Source: Misgurnus anguillicaudatus | Lineage: Eukaryota; Chordata; Actinopteri; Cypriniformes; Cobitidae | Reading direction: 5' to 3' | Length of the DNA stretch: 64,000 nt | Assembly: GCF_027580225.2 (NCBI RefSeq) | Contig: NC_073360.2 | Location: forward strand, 12,187,001-12,251,000 | Shown: positions 1 to 13,020 of the stretch, one piece after another | Layout of the letters: each line of letters opens with the position of its first letter | How positions within the stretch are numbered: position 1 is the stretch's first letter | Notes under the pieces: generated by a model | What the model saw: only the letters and a program-made list of their open reading frames with translations | Told to the model about the DNA's origin: nothing | The model's database searches: none | Translations under genes and position numbers: made by a program

Positions 1-1780
1 AAAAAACAAAGAGTGGGAAGAGGTAATTGACTAGCGAATGAAAGGGCTTAGCTGGATGTTAGTTCTCCCTGTGGGAGATGAACATTTATTGCATACCTCC
101 ATTCCTAAAGCCTGAATTTACTATCGGTCCATGGATCATCAAAATTAAAAATGCATGCTTCGCTTGGCATCAGTTTCACGAATGCACAAAAGTGCGCAAA
201 GATTCTCTCCGAAGTGAAGTTCTGGGCGCTGGATATTAGTGGCGTGACTACTGCCTCTGGTACTTGTAGAATTAGATCATGACTTCATCGTTTACCATTT
301 AAAAACTCTCGGTGCATTTACAGCTTTATCGTGACTTAAGTTACCACCTGCCAGGCAAATCGAGAGAGCCGTTGCAGCGTAATGTATAATTAGATATGGC
401 AGGTTTAATCACAAGAAAATGAGCAGTCATGAGAGAAAGGGGTTTCGAAACGCCCAAATGTGCAAATGAGTGAAGGCATCATGCTATCGTGAGCTTCTAC
501 ACCGCTCTCCTAATCTCTTTCCTCCTCCTGTCTCTTTACATCTGTGTTTAAACTTTAGGAGACGCTCAGGGAGTCGGAGGGCCAGCACCTTGTCAGATCC
601 CGTTAGACGACACTGGCTGTTCAGAAACTTCGTTACTAGTGTGGCGGCCTTTGACATTGGCCACTGCTTACGGAGTGAATTCAGTCACCACAAGGGTGGA
701 GTGATAGAATTGGCCGTCTTGAAATGACCTCGGAGGCAGACAGTGTTCGAATCGGACAAGGGTTTGAAAAAGCCAAAGGAGACTGAGAAATATGCACATC
801 TGTCACACATGTCTTTAAGATTTCTTACTTGGAGGTGCAAAACTACATCGCAAACCTGCACACTGTCTGAAAAAATGAATAAAATATGGTCCCAAGCTGT
901 CACTGGTGTAAAAGATCCGAATATGTAGCTACAGATGTAGTTAGTACCAATTGAGGTACAAATTTGTTCATTTGGGGTACTAATATACATACTTTAGTAC
1001 CAGTATGTACTACAAAATGACTAGTTTGTGATTTGTGTCCACTAGACATCTATCATGTCATTTTTTTTGCACTAAGCGCAGTTTCGCAGTAGGGTACCTG
1101 ATATTTACCAAAAATTTGACTAATTAAATGTAACTTAATTGCACTGAATATTATAGTTCTTAGGAATTTTTCCTTTAAGGCCTGCACATCTGATGTTGCT
1201 TTCACGCATATGGGAAAAGTTCTAGCGCAGATGGTGGACTTGAAAAACAATATGTTAAGAAAAGTGAATTTAATAAAAAGGCAGTGTGAATAAGTTAATT
1301 AATTTGTTTTTCAGTTCAGAACCATTGAAAATCTTGCGTAAATAAGAAGCGTACAATAATTCAAGCTGGGTTGATGTGTTTTCTCACAATCTAATTAGTT
1401 AGATAAGGAGTTCATCTTAGATCCGTAAGGAAATTAAATAAGAAGTTCAAAGTGCACATGCAAATGTCTTGTTTTTTTAAGATCAGTATAACTTCGTAGG
1501 TATAAAGCAAGTATTAGGTTTTTTACTCGTGTACATAATCTTGACAACTTCTCATGTGAACAGAGAACTAATAGACTTAGGTTTTGTTTAGCATGAACAA
1601 AAATTAAAGGGAAATGAATCCTCAGATACAAACATAGGGCTGTGTATAATCCATAGAACAAGAACGTTGTTCACAGTCCGGTTTATATTTTTGCTTAAAT
1701 ATTTGCTGGTGAAATTATTATAAAAGGTATGCTTTAGTGACCGACCCATTTTTACAGGGGATGAATGTAAAAATGGAAAT
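1..1780. other. AT-rich non-coding DNA, no feature recognised
   Basis: Open frames are short and show no family resemblance. Around 930-1010 there is a short run of degenerate GTACTA/GTACAA units, probably a decayed transposon end. Confidence 0.5.
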
Positions 1781-1789
1781 TTGCTGAAG

Positions 1790-2275
1790 ATTTAACAGGC
1801 TTTTAGTGTGGAGACAAGCATGCCGCACAAGCCCTGAAAAGTGAAGCCAAAACATCTCGATCGCCCCCCCAGTGACTGGTCCCAGTATAGGTCATTAAAC
1901 CCCGCCTCCCCATGTTATTCAATGGTACTTGAGACCAACTAAACAATTTAATTACACTTCAATTATCTTTTTTTCCGATGCTGGTTTCTGTCATATATTG
2001 TAGTTTTATCACGCTTATGTAAATACAAGTGTTTGTTTTTAAAATAAGTTTGTTTTTAGTTAGATATTTAATGCTATAAAAACGGTGGTGTGACGTCATG
2101 ATTGACAGCTGTGATATGTGCATTCTGTGAGAGCGAGGGCAGGGCTGCTACTGCGCAGACTCAAGACCCAAGATGTCAGCGCCGTATCGGGACACTGATG
2201 GCTTCACTTTTCACCAATGGAAGAGAGCGAACGGGCGTCATCCATCTTTTTTTTACAGTCTATGGTGGAGACCCT
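1790..2275. repeat. Teleost-type interspersed repeat, unclassified
   Basis: The segment contains the phrases GAAGCCAAAACATCTCGATC, CCCCGCCTCCCATGTTATTC (with one extra C here) and a terminal TTTTTTTTACAGTCTATGG, which recur in fish genomes as parts of a dispersed repeat. No clear inverted ends or target duplication were found, so the class (SINE-like or DNA element) is open. Confidence 0.4.
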
Positions 2276-2319
2276 TTAACAATAACTGTTAGCCTGTTAG
2301 CATGCTAACGCTCAATAAA

Positions 2320-4970
2320 CCCTGTTTGAAAAATTTTGGCTGTTAGAAATATTAAACCTTTACGTAAAATAAATGAAAATTCAGTTAAACGCACCTTTTA
2401 ACCTTATTATTGTCTAGTCGACTAGGTTGTTTAATTTTATACATGTTAGCTGTAATATAAAGAGACATGTTTTTCCTACAAAACTTTAACTCATTCCCGT
2501 CACCCTTTTTTAAAAAAGTTGCCCGCCTTTTTTGTGATTTTCACAAAAAAATCTATAAATATAAACCTACAAATATATCAAATAAAAGAACAGTCCTTTT
2601 GCTTTCAAACAAACAAACAAAACTGGGAAAAAAGTTTAATCCTATCTTCATTTTATTTCTTTTTATAACTTCTTAAATATGGGTAGGTTTCTTCAAAAAT
2701 ACCACATTTTTAGCAAATAGCTGAAATATTTGCATTTATGTAAAGGAATTTTGTTAGAGATCAGATTCAGAATGATTATCAAAACATACACGTAGTTTAA
2801 AATGTGTAAAATTAGTTTTTGCTTTTGTTTTTTGTAAATTGGGTAAGAGTGCCATCTATCGGAATTACAGATAAAAACACAGGAATTACCGTAAAAACTC
2901 GCCAGGGAAGCGTCATTGGTAAGGAAATGTTTTCTCTTAATGGACGAGATAACTCGTCAATGCCATTGAAAGAGTTAAATGGCTTCAGATGATATATTTT
3001 CACATGACCTTTTGCTGATCTGTTGTTCTCCAAGCCCATTGGTCATTTCTAGATGAGGTGTGGCTTGCAGCAAATTTCCCCTACATCATATGATAAGAAT
3101 ATCAAGAACCATCCTTTATCTGGCCGACACTTTTCTTTATCTGGTGAATAGTGCCAGCCGTCTGTCGATGAATAAGTGCTGCGTTGCGTAAAGGTGCTGG
3201 TCCTGGTGTTATCGAGCGCCCCTCTGATGGCTTGTCATCTCGGTCCCACTTAGCTAATGATGCCTGTGCTATCACCAGCAAGAGGGAAAGCAGCTATAAA
3301 ACCAGCAGTGCCGTGACTGGTAAGATGGATGACATTCATATGAGACAGAGTCAAGTGCTTCTCAGGCTGGCGGAAAAGCACCTTCACTTTTTTCAGCGTT
3401 TCCATATGGCATCGCGCGAGAGGAAATGGATTTGTGTTTATTTAGTTCCACTTCCAGTTGCTAAATGGTTATCTGCTCAATCTGCCTCGAAACTAAACCT
3501 TTGGAGCTGTCGTATTATCACACAAGCCTCGTGTCTAAAAATGTTGGCTACATTACCTCTTGGGGATCAACCCCAATGTTTTTGCAAGTGTGGCATTTAA
3601 AGAAATCGCCACATCAAGCATATTGTGTCAGGATCCAAGGCGACACACAGGAACGTCACAACCTTTGCTTCAGAAACAACCAGACCACGAAGAACAATTA
3701 CTTCAAATGTCAGACGCTCTAAACCTCGCTCAAGCTTTAATAACAGTGGTTTAACGCTGAAACGTGTGGTGGGGGAGTTAATGTGCATTTTTATCTGTAT
3801 TTATAAATTAAATAAATTTTTGAGTTAATCAGACTTTTACATTGCCTTGAAGAGGTTCTTGAAGTACAAGATTAAAAACCATGTTACGTAAAAATGTTCT
3901 CAAAATAGGTGTTTACCATCTAAAACATGTTTTTTTTACAGTATATGCACCCCACTGTAAAGGGTAAAGATTAACAGTTTGCGGTTTTATCATCTCGTGG
4001 TACATTCCAGTTGAGTATGGGTAGCTTGTCAGGTAGATGTATATTAGCAGAGGAATGCTGTTAGTCCGGTACAGTCTTGTTGCTAGAGATTTCGGCTCTT
4101 GTTGTTTTCTGCGCTGCACATTTGATACCAAAATATGAGGGACACGCGGAAAAGGGAGGGGTCTCTGCGATGCCGCTTTGTCTGTTGACATAACAGATCC
4201 AGATCGGGCAAGTCGCTACGCAAACATTCGGAAACGTGTTGTCAACATGCATTTCTCCTCATTACATTTGTGACCAGCCTCCGTGTAAGCCAAATAATGT
4301 GTGTACACATACACTGTAATCTTGCATTTCCTGCAGTGTCCCATGGAGCAGGCTTTGTGTAAATCTACCCAGTCCTCTCTCAGGCTGTCTTGCTGGAGGG
4401 GTCAGGGGTGAGAGGAACACTGATCTGGCCCTCGGTGGGTTTGGGAGATCTTGGGAGGCGGTTTTCGGGTTAGTGCAGGCCAAGAGGAAACAGACTTTGG
4501 TATTCTTTGTTTGTTTATTTCGCACATCACCGCTGAAAGATAGATGCAGTATCTCTGTGGTCGGGATTTTGGATCCTGTCCGGGACAGCATGGGGCCATT
4601 CTTGTTCGTTAACCATTGCCTATGGTGTGGACAAAGCTTACAAAAATTTACCTTTGGCTTCCATGCGATGCATTGACCTTTGGAATGTCCATCGCTGTCG
4701 TGCCAGCTCTCCCCTCTGGTTATACCCTGCTTGGTAAATTGTTAATGGTGTTTGTTACAGCAAACATTGGTATTTAGGCTGTGAACTGCGGTGTGTACGG
4801 CACATTTGTACTACGGACATAAATTATGCCTCAAATTAAGTGGCTTGTTGAGGAGAGGAAATATTTTCAAGGGATCGGCTGACGATAAAATAATCTCAGT
4901 GTACAACAATCTTGCTAGCATTGAAAGAGGGTATTGAGCTAGACCTCTTATGATTTGAGCCACCCAAAAC
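2320..4970. other. Non-coding DNA, no feature recognised
   Basis: AT-rich sequence. The longest frame (3184-3600) has no recognisable domain, and overlapping frames on both strands argue against coding. Confidence 0.45.
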
Positions 4971-4986
4971 AACATATAACCTATAG

Positions 4987-5198
4987 CAGTGTTTCCCAAT
5001 CCTGGTCCTCGAGGCCCCCCTACCAGAAAGTTTTAGATGTCTCCTTATTTAACACACCTGATTTTACTCATCAACTTGTTAGGGAGACATGTTTACCATT
5101 TTAAAGGAGGCTGATAAGTTGAATCAGGTGTTTTAAACAAGGAGACATCTAAAACTTTCTGTCAGGGGGACCTCGAGGAACAGGATTGGGAAACACTG
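4987..5198. mobile_element. hAT-type MITE, 212 bp, inserted in a SINE
   Basis: Terminal inverted repeats CAGTGTTTCCCAATCCTG... and ...CAGGATTGGGAAACACTG are nearly perfect. The whole element folds back on itself around about 5090. It is flanked by an exact 8-bp duplication, ACCTATAG, at 4979-4986 and 5199-5206, as expected of hAT transposition. It is too short to encode transposase. Confidence 0.88.
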
Positions 5199-5335
5199 AC
5201 CTATAGCACTTCAAAAGTCAAAGGTTTGATTCCCAGGGAATGCACACATACTAATAAATGTATACCTTGAATGCTCACTTAAAAGTCACTTACATGATAA
5301 AATCGTCTGCTATGTGCATAGATATAAATGTAATA
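5199..5335 (+). repeat. tRNA-derived SINE fragment
   Basis: A B-box-like GGTTTGATTCCCAGGGAA is followed by a degenerate copy of the fish SINE tail (AAAGTCACTTACATGATAAAATCG...). The 5' half was interrupted by the 4987-5198 MITE. Confidence 0.55.
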
Positions 5336-6200
5336 GCAACACGTTGACAACCAGTCATAAAACTTTAATCCGCATAACGGCCTAGCGCTGCAAATTTTGC
5401 ATGGGTGAAGCGTCTGTCAGGTTTTTCTTACTAGAGAATATATCTAAAGGGCCGTTTTTAAGGCTTTTTCTTTTGAAAAACATGTCCAGATCTGTTTGTC
5501 AACGTGCGTCTCTTTGCCTCAGGAAGAATTTGACATTGACTGGAAAAAAGAGGGGTAAAGTCATGCCTGCACAGCAAGTCCCCAGAGCGTGGCGAGACGA
5601 AAAAAATCCTGCATGAAAACGGTAGCGCAGAGCAGTTATGGTGGAACGAGAAAGCTAAACAAACCGCAAACGTAACAAAAAATAAAAGGTGCGAGTGAAC
5701 AACAATTACACCAGCAGATCTCAACAGATTGGCACTTCTCTGTAGGGAAACATGAGAATAATGGTGTTCAATCTTGTTTTTGTCGTTTCCCTTCTGTAGT
5801 TTGATTAGAAGACGTAGATTAGACTGCAGAGAGGCAGACTGTGATTGGCCGTGTTAAAGTCGGGCTCTGGCTCACGCCTTTAATCTCATGCAGATCTGGA
5901 CTGATGGGCTTGAGGAAAATCAGTTTGGAAATTATTGTTGCATGGTTGGGCAAATTCTCCCTTATCTGACGTACCCTCCTCTTTTTAACTCTCGTGTGTC
6001 ATCACCAGTGTTTTAGCAACAGATGTTCTTAAACCGTAGCTTGCTATAAAATATTCTTAGAGTAGTTTAACTAGAGAGAAGATTTGAAAATGTAGGTAGC
6101 TACACCACAGGATAATAACAAACATGCATACATACATTAATGCTTTATAAGGGGACATTGTTATAATTAATAGATTTGTTAAAGATGCAATTCGTATTTT
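5336..6200. other. Non-coding DNA, no feature recognised
   Basis: No domain-bearing frame, inverted repeat or microsatellite was seen. Confidence 0.4.
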
Positions 6201-6207
6201 TTTTTAA

Positions 6208-7588
6208 ACAAATCAGCTATTGTCTTGAATTAACATGTATTGTATACATTTCCCGATTTGCAACGGTAAACATATGATGATGATGATTTGTAATTTGAGG
6301 GGTCGGGTATTATTTTGTGAGGAACATCAGTTTGATGTAATTTTACTTCTACATTCTACAGACGCAAGTTATCGTATCCAACGTAAATCTCTTTTCTTGG
6401 ACTACAACAAACACACGGATTGTAGGCAACAGTTTACTTCCTGGGACAACGTACAGATTAGCTGGCCAATCAGGGACATAATGTGTTTTTTTAACCATAA
6501 ACCATGCAAAAACTTTGTATTATATAGGGCTGGGTAAAAATATTGATTTATCAATGCATTGCAATTATTTGTTTCTCAATAGGCTTTATGCCCAGCTGCA
6601 CTACTTCCTGAACTTCAGCCAGCTCCTTGTTTCCTGTCTGCCATTATTGGACAAACTGATTAATCCAGGTGTGTCTGATTATTGTTGTTGTGACTACTGA
6701 GGTCAGGCACACCTGGATTAATCAGTTTGTTCAATAATGGCAGACAGGAAACGAGGAGCAGGCTGAAGTTCAGGAAGTAGTGCAGCTGGGCATAAAGCCT
6801 ATTCAATATCGATTCATCAAATCCTATGAATCGATTCAGCCCACCAGCCAGTGGCGGCGCTGTGGGCAGCACTTTAGTGAGACCGTTCAGCGTTGTACAA
6901 GACGTGCTTTACCAAAACAGCATGATTCCCATTTACATTTTTTTACTATTTAAAACGGCTTGATTCATTGTTGCGAGCGCTCAGCGCCCCCCCCTGTCTC
7001 TCAGCAACAGTGTATTCTCTCATATTTCTGAATTTGCAACAAATTGTCTGCGCTATACGCGATAAACAATAAAACTACCACTCTTCCACTATTTAAAATA
7101 AAAATTATAACGCAACAACACTGATGAGAAAAGCAACATCAGTACAGCCTTAATGTAAATGTATGGTAATTTTGTCAGACGATGTCCCGTTTTTAGCAGC
7201 AGTTAAAGAAAGAGCTGATTGGATAAACAAGGAGTTACTGGGTCGTTACGGGGTTGTGTTTAGTCATTATTTTATAGACAACAGAACAGATAATATGTAA
7301 AAAAATAGCATTCAGTTGTGATAAAATGCAATATAATGTGACAGATCAAAGAGTAAAACACGACGCAATGACTTCACATATATGCTAATCGGCGTGTGAC
7401 GTCATCAGTCTCTCAAAATCCTGTGGGAAACACTGTAAAAATATACTCGGGTACTTAATTACTTGTGTATTTACTTCTTATCGATAAAAAAAATGATATT
7501 GAATTGAATTGAACCGAAGCCTCAAGAATGGAATTGTATACCAAATACACAAAATAATGTTGGTTTTTAGTAATGAAATCGGTGCACT
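6208..7588. mobile_element. TTAA-flanked element broken up by later insertions (composite)
   Basis: The segment 6365-6525 (CAACGTAAATCTCTTTTCTT... GATTAGCTGGCCAATCAGGG... ACCATAAACCATGC) matches the elements at 27071-27620 and, in part, 29758-30680. The right end GGTGCACT is followed by TTAA (7589-7592), and TTAA precedes the proposed left end (6204-6207). The middle is replaced by an element starting TAGGGCTGGG near 6526 and by a palindrome. The left boundary is tentative. Confidence 0.5.
6578..6803. repeat. Palindromic MITE, about 226 bp
   Basis: The left arm, beginning AATAGGCTTTATGCCCAGC, pairs with the right arm ending GCTGGGCATAAAGCCTATT. The arms are about 100 bp each with few mismatches around a loop near 6675-6698. 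It lies inside the TAGGGCTGGG element. The target duplication is unclear. Confidence 0.75.
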
Positions 7589-7599
7589 TTAAAAATAAT

Positions 7600-8650
7600 C
7601 AGTTTGATGGCTTGGACGTAACATCCGTTAACCCCACCCCCTCGTACTGTCAGTCTGCTGTGAATTTCTGAATTAAATGCCCAATTTCTATATCCAATCC
7701 ATCCATAGTAAAAAAACACAAGCCACGCCCGCAACTGTTCTTGTGTGAAATTCCGTTTCATTCAGAAATGCGTCACAATGCGGAAGTCAAGCTTGACTTC
7801 CTGTTCGTTGGGACTTTAAAACAGTGTATTTATATCACACAAAAGGATGTTTATTTGGTTTAAAACATTAAACTTAATAAGGCACATACACTTACACTTT
7901 ACACGCACTAAAGTAGTAAAAAGAATGGGCGCCCTTCATAATCCAAAACTTATTGACTAACAGCATTTTTATTTAAGATGAAAGAGACTTCGCAGTGCTC
8001 TTTGAGAGAAATATTGCAGCGTGTTTGTCTCAAGGCTGTATGCGTGATGAAATGTTTGACACACTAATGAAACATTTTGTCACGCCACCCCTCTATTTAT
8101 TAAAAAAGTAACATGTTACTGGAATAGCTCCATTATTATGCAAACAGCTACTGTAGCGCTACAGTTGAGTAGCGCCCCTACTAAACTACATTTTTCAGTA
8201 GTTACTCACTCTCCGTGATCACTGTTTATGATCTTGATATGCTCTGCACGCATGCTATTTTGCAAACAGGTCGGCTGTAGATTGATTTGGTTTAGCAGCC
8301 GTGTGTGCAAGCCTATGATGGACTGTCTCGCTCTTAGCTCTATTTTCATTGGCTGATGAACTTGTTCACTCATCCGACAGTTAGACCTATGCCCTGATGC
8401 ATGAATATGCAAATAATTAGATATCCTGTTTGCTTTCTCCTGCCCTCAATCTATTCCTACTCTTACTTCATCTTTCCTGGCTTCTTTTAGCATGCTTTGA
8501 AGTCTTGCAATGTCATAGCTTGACCGCATTTTTGGCGCGTCTGACGGGGTGCAGCAATGTGAGGGAATGGCTTACTGCAGTTGGTACAACACAGTGTGTA
8601 GTATATAAAAGGTGTTTTTATGGGGTAAGTATGTGCAAAACATGTATGTA
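7600..8650. other. Non-coding DNA, no feature recognised
   Basis: AT-rich. A short fragment just upstream (7417-7434, CCTGTGGGAAACACTG) looks like an isolated hAT right end. Confidence 0.4.
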
Positions 8651-8680
8651 TATGGTTTTAGAAGCTGTGACTTCCCTGAT

Positions 8681-8818
8681 TGTTCCTGTAACTCAACTGG
8701 TAAAGCATTGCATTAGCTGTGCAAAGGTCATGGGTTCGATGTCCATGGAACCCACATACTGATGAAAAAATGTATGGATTGCTTTGGATAAGCATCTGAC
8801 AAATGTATAAATGACAAC
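8681..8818 (+). repeat. tRNA-derived SINE
   Basis: An A-box region GTAACTCAACTGGTAAAGC and a B-box GGGTTCGATGTCC sit 35-40 nt apart. They are followed by a degenerate fish SINE tail (GCTTTGGATAAGCATCTGAC) and AAATGTATAAATG. It is not a functional tRNA gene: the tRNA fold is not maintained and the element continues past it. Confidence 0.75.
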
Positions 8819-9825
8819 AGCTAACAGCATAGCATGCTAATTATATCATTGTCGTTAAAAACAACAAAATGTATATCAATAAAAAATAAATAAATTATTC
8901 AACATTACTAATTGTGAGTAGTCAGTTGGTTGACTTGTCGATCCTTACGGCCCATCCCTTACTGTATAGGAAGAGGTCCTTTTTCTTCTCCTTTTTCTCT
9001 TTTTTGTGGGCGAACCGGACGGACCGGTTCACAGGAAGCAGCTGCTCCTGGTTTCACTAGGTAGGGTGATGTCAACAGGTATCATCCTACTTAAAAGACG
9101 ATAGTTTTTACGTTTAGGGGTGGGGCGATCTCTCGGCGTGCCTCGCCTTGACTCTGTGGAATCTCGCTCAGTATTTCCAATAAACTCCAAAATGAAGAAC
9201 CATTATTGTGCATCTGCAGAGGCATTAAACAGCCACAATCGTGTGTCTGGTTTAAGCTACGGCAAGTGACGCAATGCTCACCCGCCTCCGTTCTCGCAAG
9301 GTGCACCTTTTACTGCCTCCCATTTAATTGATTTAATTACAGACCTGTTCTGCCTTGGGGTCTTTTGATTTCACCTGTTCGTGTGTGTAAATACCGCCTG
9401 GTCTAAAGTTACCATTAGCGCTAGGTGACGACATCTGTGGTATGTTAACATTGCACAAAGTGCACCGCCTATCCTTGGTAGAAAAAAACACATTGATAAT
9501 GTGTGAAATAGACTGGCAGCTAGTCTTTATCAAAGACGCCTCATCTACCTGCATCACAGCAGGCAATCCAGGGTAACTTTTTGAGACACTGGATCATTAT
9601 TAAAGAGTTTAAACAATATTATTTGTTTTAAACAGTATAACCATCTAAAGTACTACTGTATGTGACTGTGTATGCTATGTGAAATTATTATGTGACATAA
9701 AGCCTGTAGTGTAGTGGTGCCTGGAGTGGGTATACTCCTAATTATTATTTTTTTTTAATGTCCCAACCTAGGTTGAAAGGCCTGTGTTATAAAGATTGAC
9801 ATGTTAGACTAGTCTTGGATATTTA
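8819..9825. other. Non-coding DNA, no feature recognised
   Basis: Nothing recognisable apart from short T-rich tracts. Confidence 0.4.
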
Positions 9826-10356
9826 TGGCGCTTTTCCATTGCATAGTGCCCCACGGGTCAGGTCGGGTCAGCTCACCTTACTTTGGCTTGGTTAGCTTTT
9901 CCATCGAGTTTAGTAACAAGAGTGTGAGGGATTATACGCATGTTGTTTTATTTGCTGTGACATCATACAAGTGAGAGTGTCGTTGGCATACTGTACATCC
10001 ACATACATTCATTTATTTCTTAGTCCACCACAAAATCAAATGTTTTTCATCGCTACAATGGAGTTTGGGAACTTACAACAAAGCACAGATGACAACATGT
10101 TTCCTTGAGACAGCGCACGTACGAAGGTAAAGCTAATCTTGCATTTGGTATATTGCTTGGCACGATTATCTCAGACCAATCAGTGATCTTCAGTGTTTTC
10201 ATGTCAAGTTTTAGTCTCAGCTCGCTTGGAACCCCAACCGAGGCGATACTAAAAAAGGTATTGGGTACTACGTACTGTACCCTGTAGAAAAGCGCCGAAA
10301 AGTAGGCCGACCTCAACTGACCCAAACCGTGGGGTACTATGCAATGGAAAGCGGTA
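9826..10356. mobile_element. PIF/Harbinger-like non-autonomous element, 531 bp
   Basis: The left end TGGCGCTTTTCCATTGCATAG mirrors the right end CTATGCAATGGAAAGCGGTA. Subterminal CCCCACGG and CCGTGGGG also pair. TTA occurs on each side (9823-9825 and 10357-10359), fitting a 3-bp TWA duplication. No transposase frame remains. Confidence 0.7.
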
Positions 10357-10359
10357 TTA

Positions 10360-11270
10360 GTTCACTACAAAATGAGCCAGCATTTTCAGTGAACTTCTTT
10401 TGCTTGACTTCTAAGCATATGTATCATTATGAAATTAATATTATCAATATTATTTAGAATTGGCTATAACCCCATGCCATCTAATAAAGAAGTGGGTACA
10501 TTCCTTATACCTGTGTGTACTCTAGCTTTATGCTGTGGTGTAGTGCATAGTTATTTTGATGTTTTGTTGTTTAGCCAGGTTAGAAAAATTCACAATAAGT
10601 TAACACTGCATTATTTTTAGTTGTAACAAGGGCATGTACAACAAAAATGAAGTGTGTACTTAACGGAGCAGGAAAAAGAAAAAACACGAAAAAGTATACA
10701 CAGATATTTACACTTGGACACTACAGAAATATTTCACAGAAATATGGGTTAAGAAAAGGCGAGTATTGCACGAAATATTGCACATTCAGTACAGTTTAAC
10801 AGATTCTAGCTATTATTTTACAAAATATTGCAGAGATAAAATATTGCGCAGTTGGCATGAACACATTCGCGATACAAAACGTTGTCATTTAGCATTTAAA
10901 GATTGTATGGCTATTTGGTAGATGCTGTTTCTATAGCGATTTGTCCTTGTTTTAAGGGCTCTGTACAATCCGCCTAACGTAACAAATTGAACGAAGAGTG
11001 ACTTGGGTGGGATGTATCTTTTATGATATTTTGTGCTTTTTTTGGTAGCGGGAACTTTGTAGGTCCTCTAGGGTGGGAAGAGGACACTCGATTTGAACTT
11101 GCTGTTTTATGTGTGCTACCGTCCAGCTGGAAAACCACACACAAAGCCCCCTTTTTTTTATTTTATAGCACTTTTTAACATTTGCATTGTTGGAAAGCAT
11201 GCTTACGGTAAATGCATATTAGTAAAGATAGTCATAAATGCTATTACTGTCATTTATTTCATAAGATGTA
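10360..11270. other. Non-coding DNA, no feature recognised
   Basis: AT-rich. Repeated AATATTGCA words occur at 10765-10850, but there is no defined element. Confidence 0.4.
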
Positions 11271-11274
11271 AATA

Positions 11275-11702
11275 GAAAACACCACCTTTTTCATTATTTG
11301 ACTATGTTCTTACCTCAACTTAGACAAATTATTACATACCTATCTTTTTTCAATGCGTGCACTTAATCTTTGTACAGCGCATCGTGAATGTGTTAGCATT
11401 TAGCCTAGCCCCATTCATTCCTATGGCTCCAAACAGGAATGAATTTAGAAGCCACCAAACACTTCCATGTTTTCCCTATTTAAAGACTGTTACATAAGTA
11501 GTTACACAAGTAAGTATGGTGGCACAAAACAAAACTTTTGTTTGGAGCCATAGGAATGAATGGGGCTAGGCTAAATGCTAACATATTCAACAAGCACTGT
11601 ACAAAGATTAAAAAAGCATGCATTGAAAAAAAATAGGTATGTTTTAATTAATCTAATTTGAGGTAAGAACATAGTAAAATATTGAAAAACTGGTGTTTTC
11701 CT
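11275..11702. mobile_element. Old fold-back MITE related to the 62115-62823 element
   Basis: The left part contains GCATTTAGCCTAGCCCCATT and the right part its inverted form AATGGGGCTAGGCTAAATGC. The ends AGAAAACACCA and TGGTGTTTTCCT also pair, and TTAA follows the right end. The left TTAA is decayed to TAAAT. The inner TTTAGCxTAGCCCCATTCATTC block is shared with the young fold-back at 62115. Confidence 0.65.
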
Positions 11703-11850
11703 TTAAAATACATGGTGTAAGTTTGTAATCTAAACGTTATTCATAGTACTAATATGCATGTGTAGCATGTTTAAGTTAAGATATGTGAGCCTATCTATGA
11801 AATCCAGACTAAAGTTTTGTAATCTTGTTATGTGATTTACATTAACATTT

Positions 11851-11982
11851 AAAATTACATGTATGCATTTGGCAGGCGCTTCTATTTAAAGCAGCTTAGA
11901 GTGCATTGCAAGGTACTGGGTTCGAAGTTGAACCCATGACCTTTTGCGACGTTAACGCAATACCCTACCACTAAGTTATAGG
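11851..11982 (-). repeat. tRNA-derived SINE, minus orientation
   Basis: The tail GCATTTGGCAGGCGCTTCTA comes first. The inverted B-box GGTTCGAAGTTGAACCCATG and A-box region CCACTAAGTTATAG follow, so the SINE reads from right to left. Confidence 0.7.
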
Positions 11983-11989
11983 AGCATAT

Positions 11990-12969
11990 AAAGCATCAAA
12001 GTTTGATTTCACATTGATTTCAGTCTTAGTCATGACCTTACTCAGTCAATGTTAAAAATATCAAGGTTATATTTACAAAGAATGTTCTTGTCATTAAAAA
12101 AGGTGATTTATGTAGAAAGACGTATTTCACAATAAAAATGATTTTTAGCCGTGTTTTCAAAATGTAACTATTTTTTGGTGTTGTTGTAATTGGACCATTT
12201 TATTCATAGTGCTAAATAAGTTAAAAAGGATCTCTTGTAGAGACCAAACATCCACGCTCCTTACACATACACCTATTCCTACTCTCTCTGCCAAGTGGAT
12301 TTCATCTTAATTCTCATTTTTCCCTAACACACCATATCATAGCATACAAGATAACCTCCCGCACACAATGCTGCCCTCCTCGCGTGCACCTCCGCCTCCG
12401 AGGCATGAGCGTTCCAAGTTACCCTGTCCGTTCCAGCTGGTCCTGTTGCATGGGCTTGCGTGCCTTAGGCTAATCTTCGGCAACAAAAGACGCGAGTGGA
12501 AGAATTGGTGTCGTACACGTTCTGTAAAGACGACGGCGGGGAAATCTTTTTAAAGTGTTGACAGATAAGGCCCGTCCTTTTTGCGCGGTGGTGTGTAAGC
12601 CACGTTAAGCTGATTAATTAGTCATAATCTACGGTCTCCAGACTGAAGCGTAGCTAATGAAGTTAAACGCTGAAATCCCATCCCGCTATTCAGCTGCGTG
12701 GAATTGGATGATGATTACGTGTGAGATGAGTGGTTTTGAGACTTTGGGTGTGATGAAGGATGGGTAGGACAAATAAATCTGGGATGTAGGTGAAGAGCGA
12801 AAATTATATGGATTAGTCGACTATTATGACCCATGCTAGTATTTCTGAGCACCTTTAGGTTTTTAAACACACATTGAATGGATGTTTTCTTTTCACTTTT
12901 GTTTGAACTCTGAGCTGTATCTGTTTCACCTTTCTTGGTTTCCTATTGTGCTTCTCATTCCTACTTTGC

Positions 12970-12970
<1 letters not shown>
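11990..12970. other. Non-coding DNA with a possible conserved non-coding stretch
   Basis: No gene or transposon is evident. The block at about 12560-12720 is less AT-biased and not repeat-like. It includes GCTGATTAATTAGTCATAAT and GTAGCTAATGAAG, which carry homeodomain-type TAATTA/TAAT cores. This is only suggestive of an enhancer. Confidence 0.3.

Positions 12971-12973
<3 letters not shown>

Positions 12974-13018
<45 letters not shown>
12974..13018. repeat. (CT)n microsatellite, about 22 units
   Basis: An uninterrupted CT run. It explains the Ser-Leu and Arg-Glu repeat frames read across it, so those are not proteins. Confidence 0.97.

Positions 13019-13020
<2 letters not shown>

Noticed and set aside
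3184..3600. 138-codon + frame
   Set aside because: No similarity, low-complexity-free but unsupported by splice signals or overlapping evidence; likely chance.
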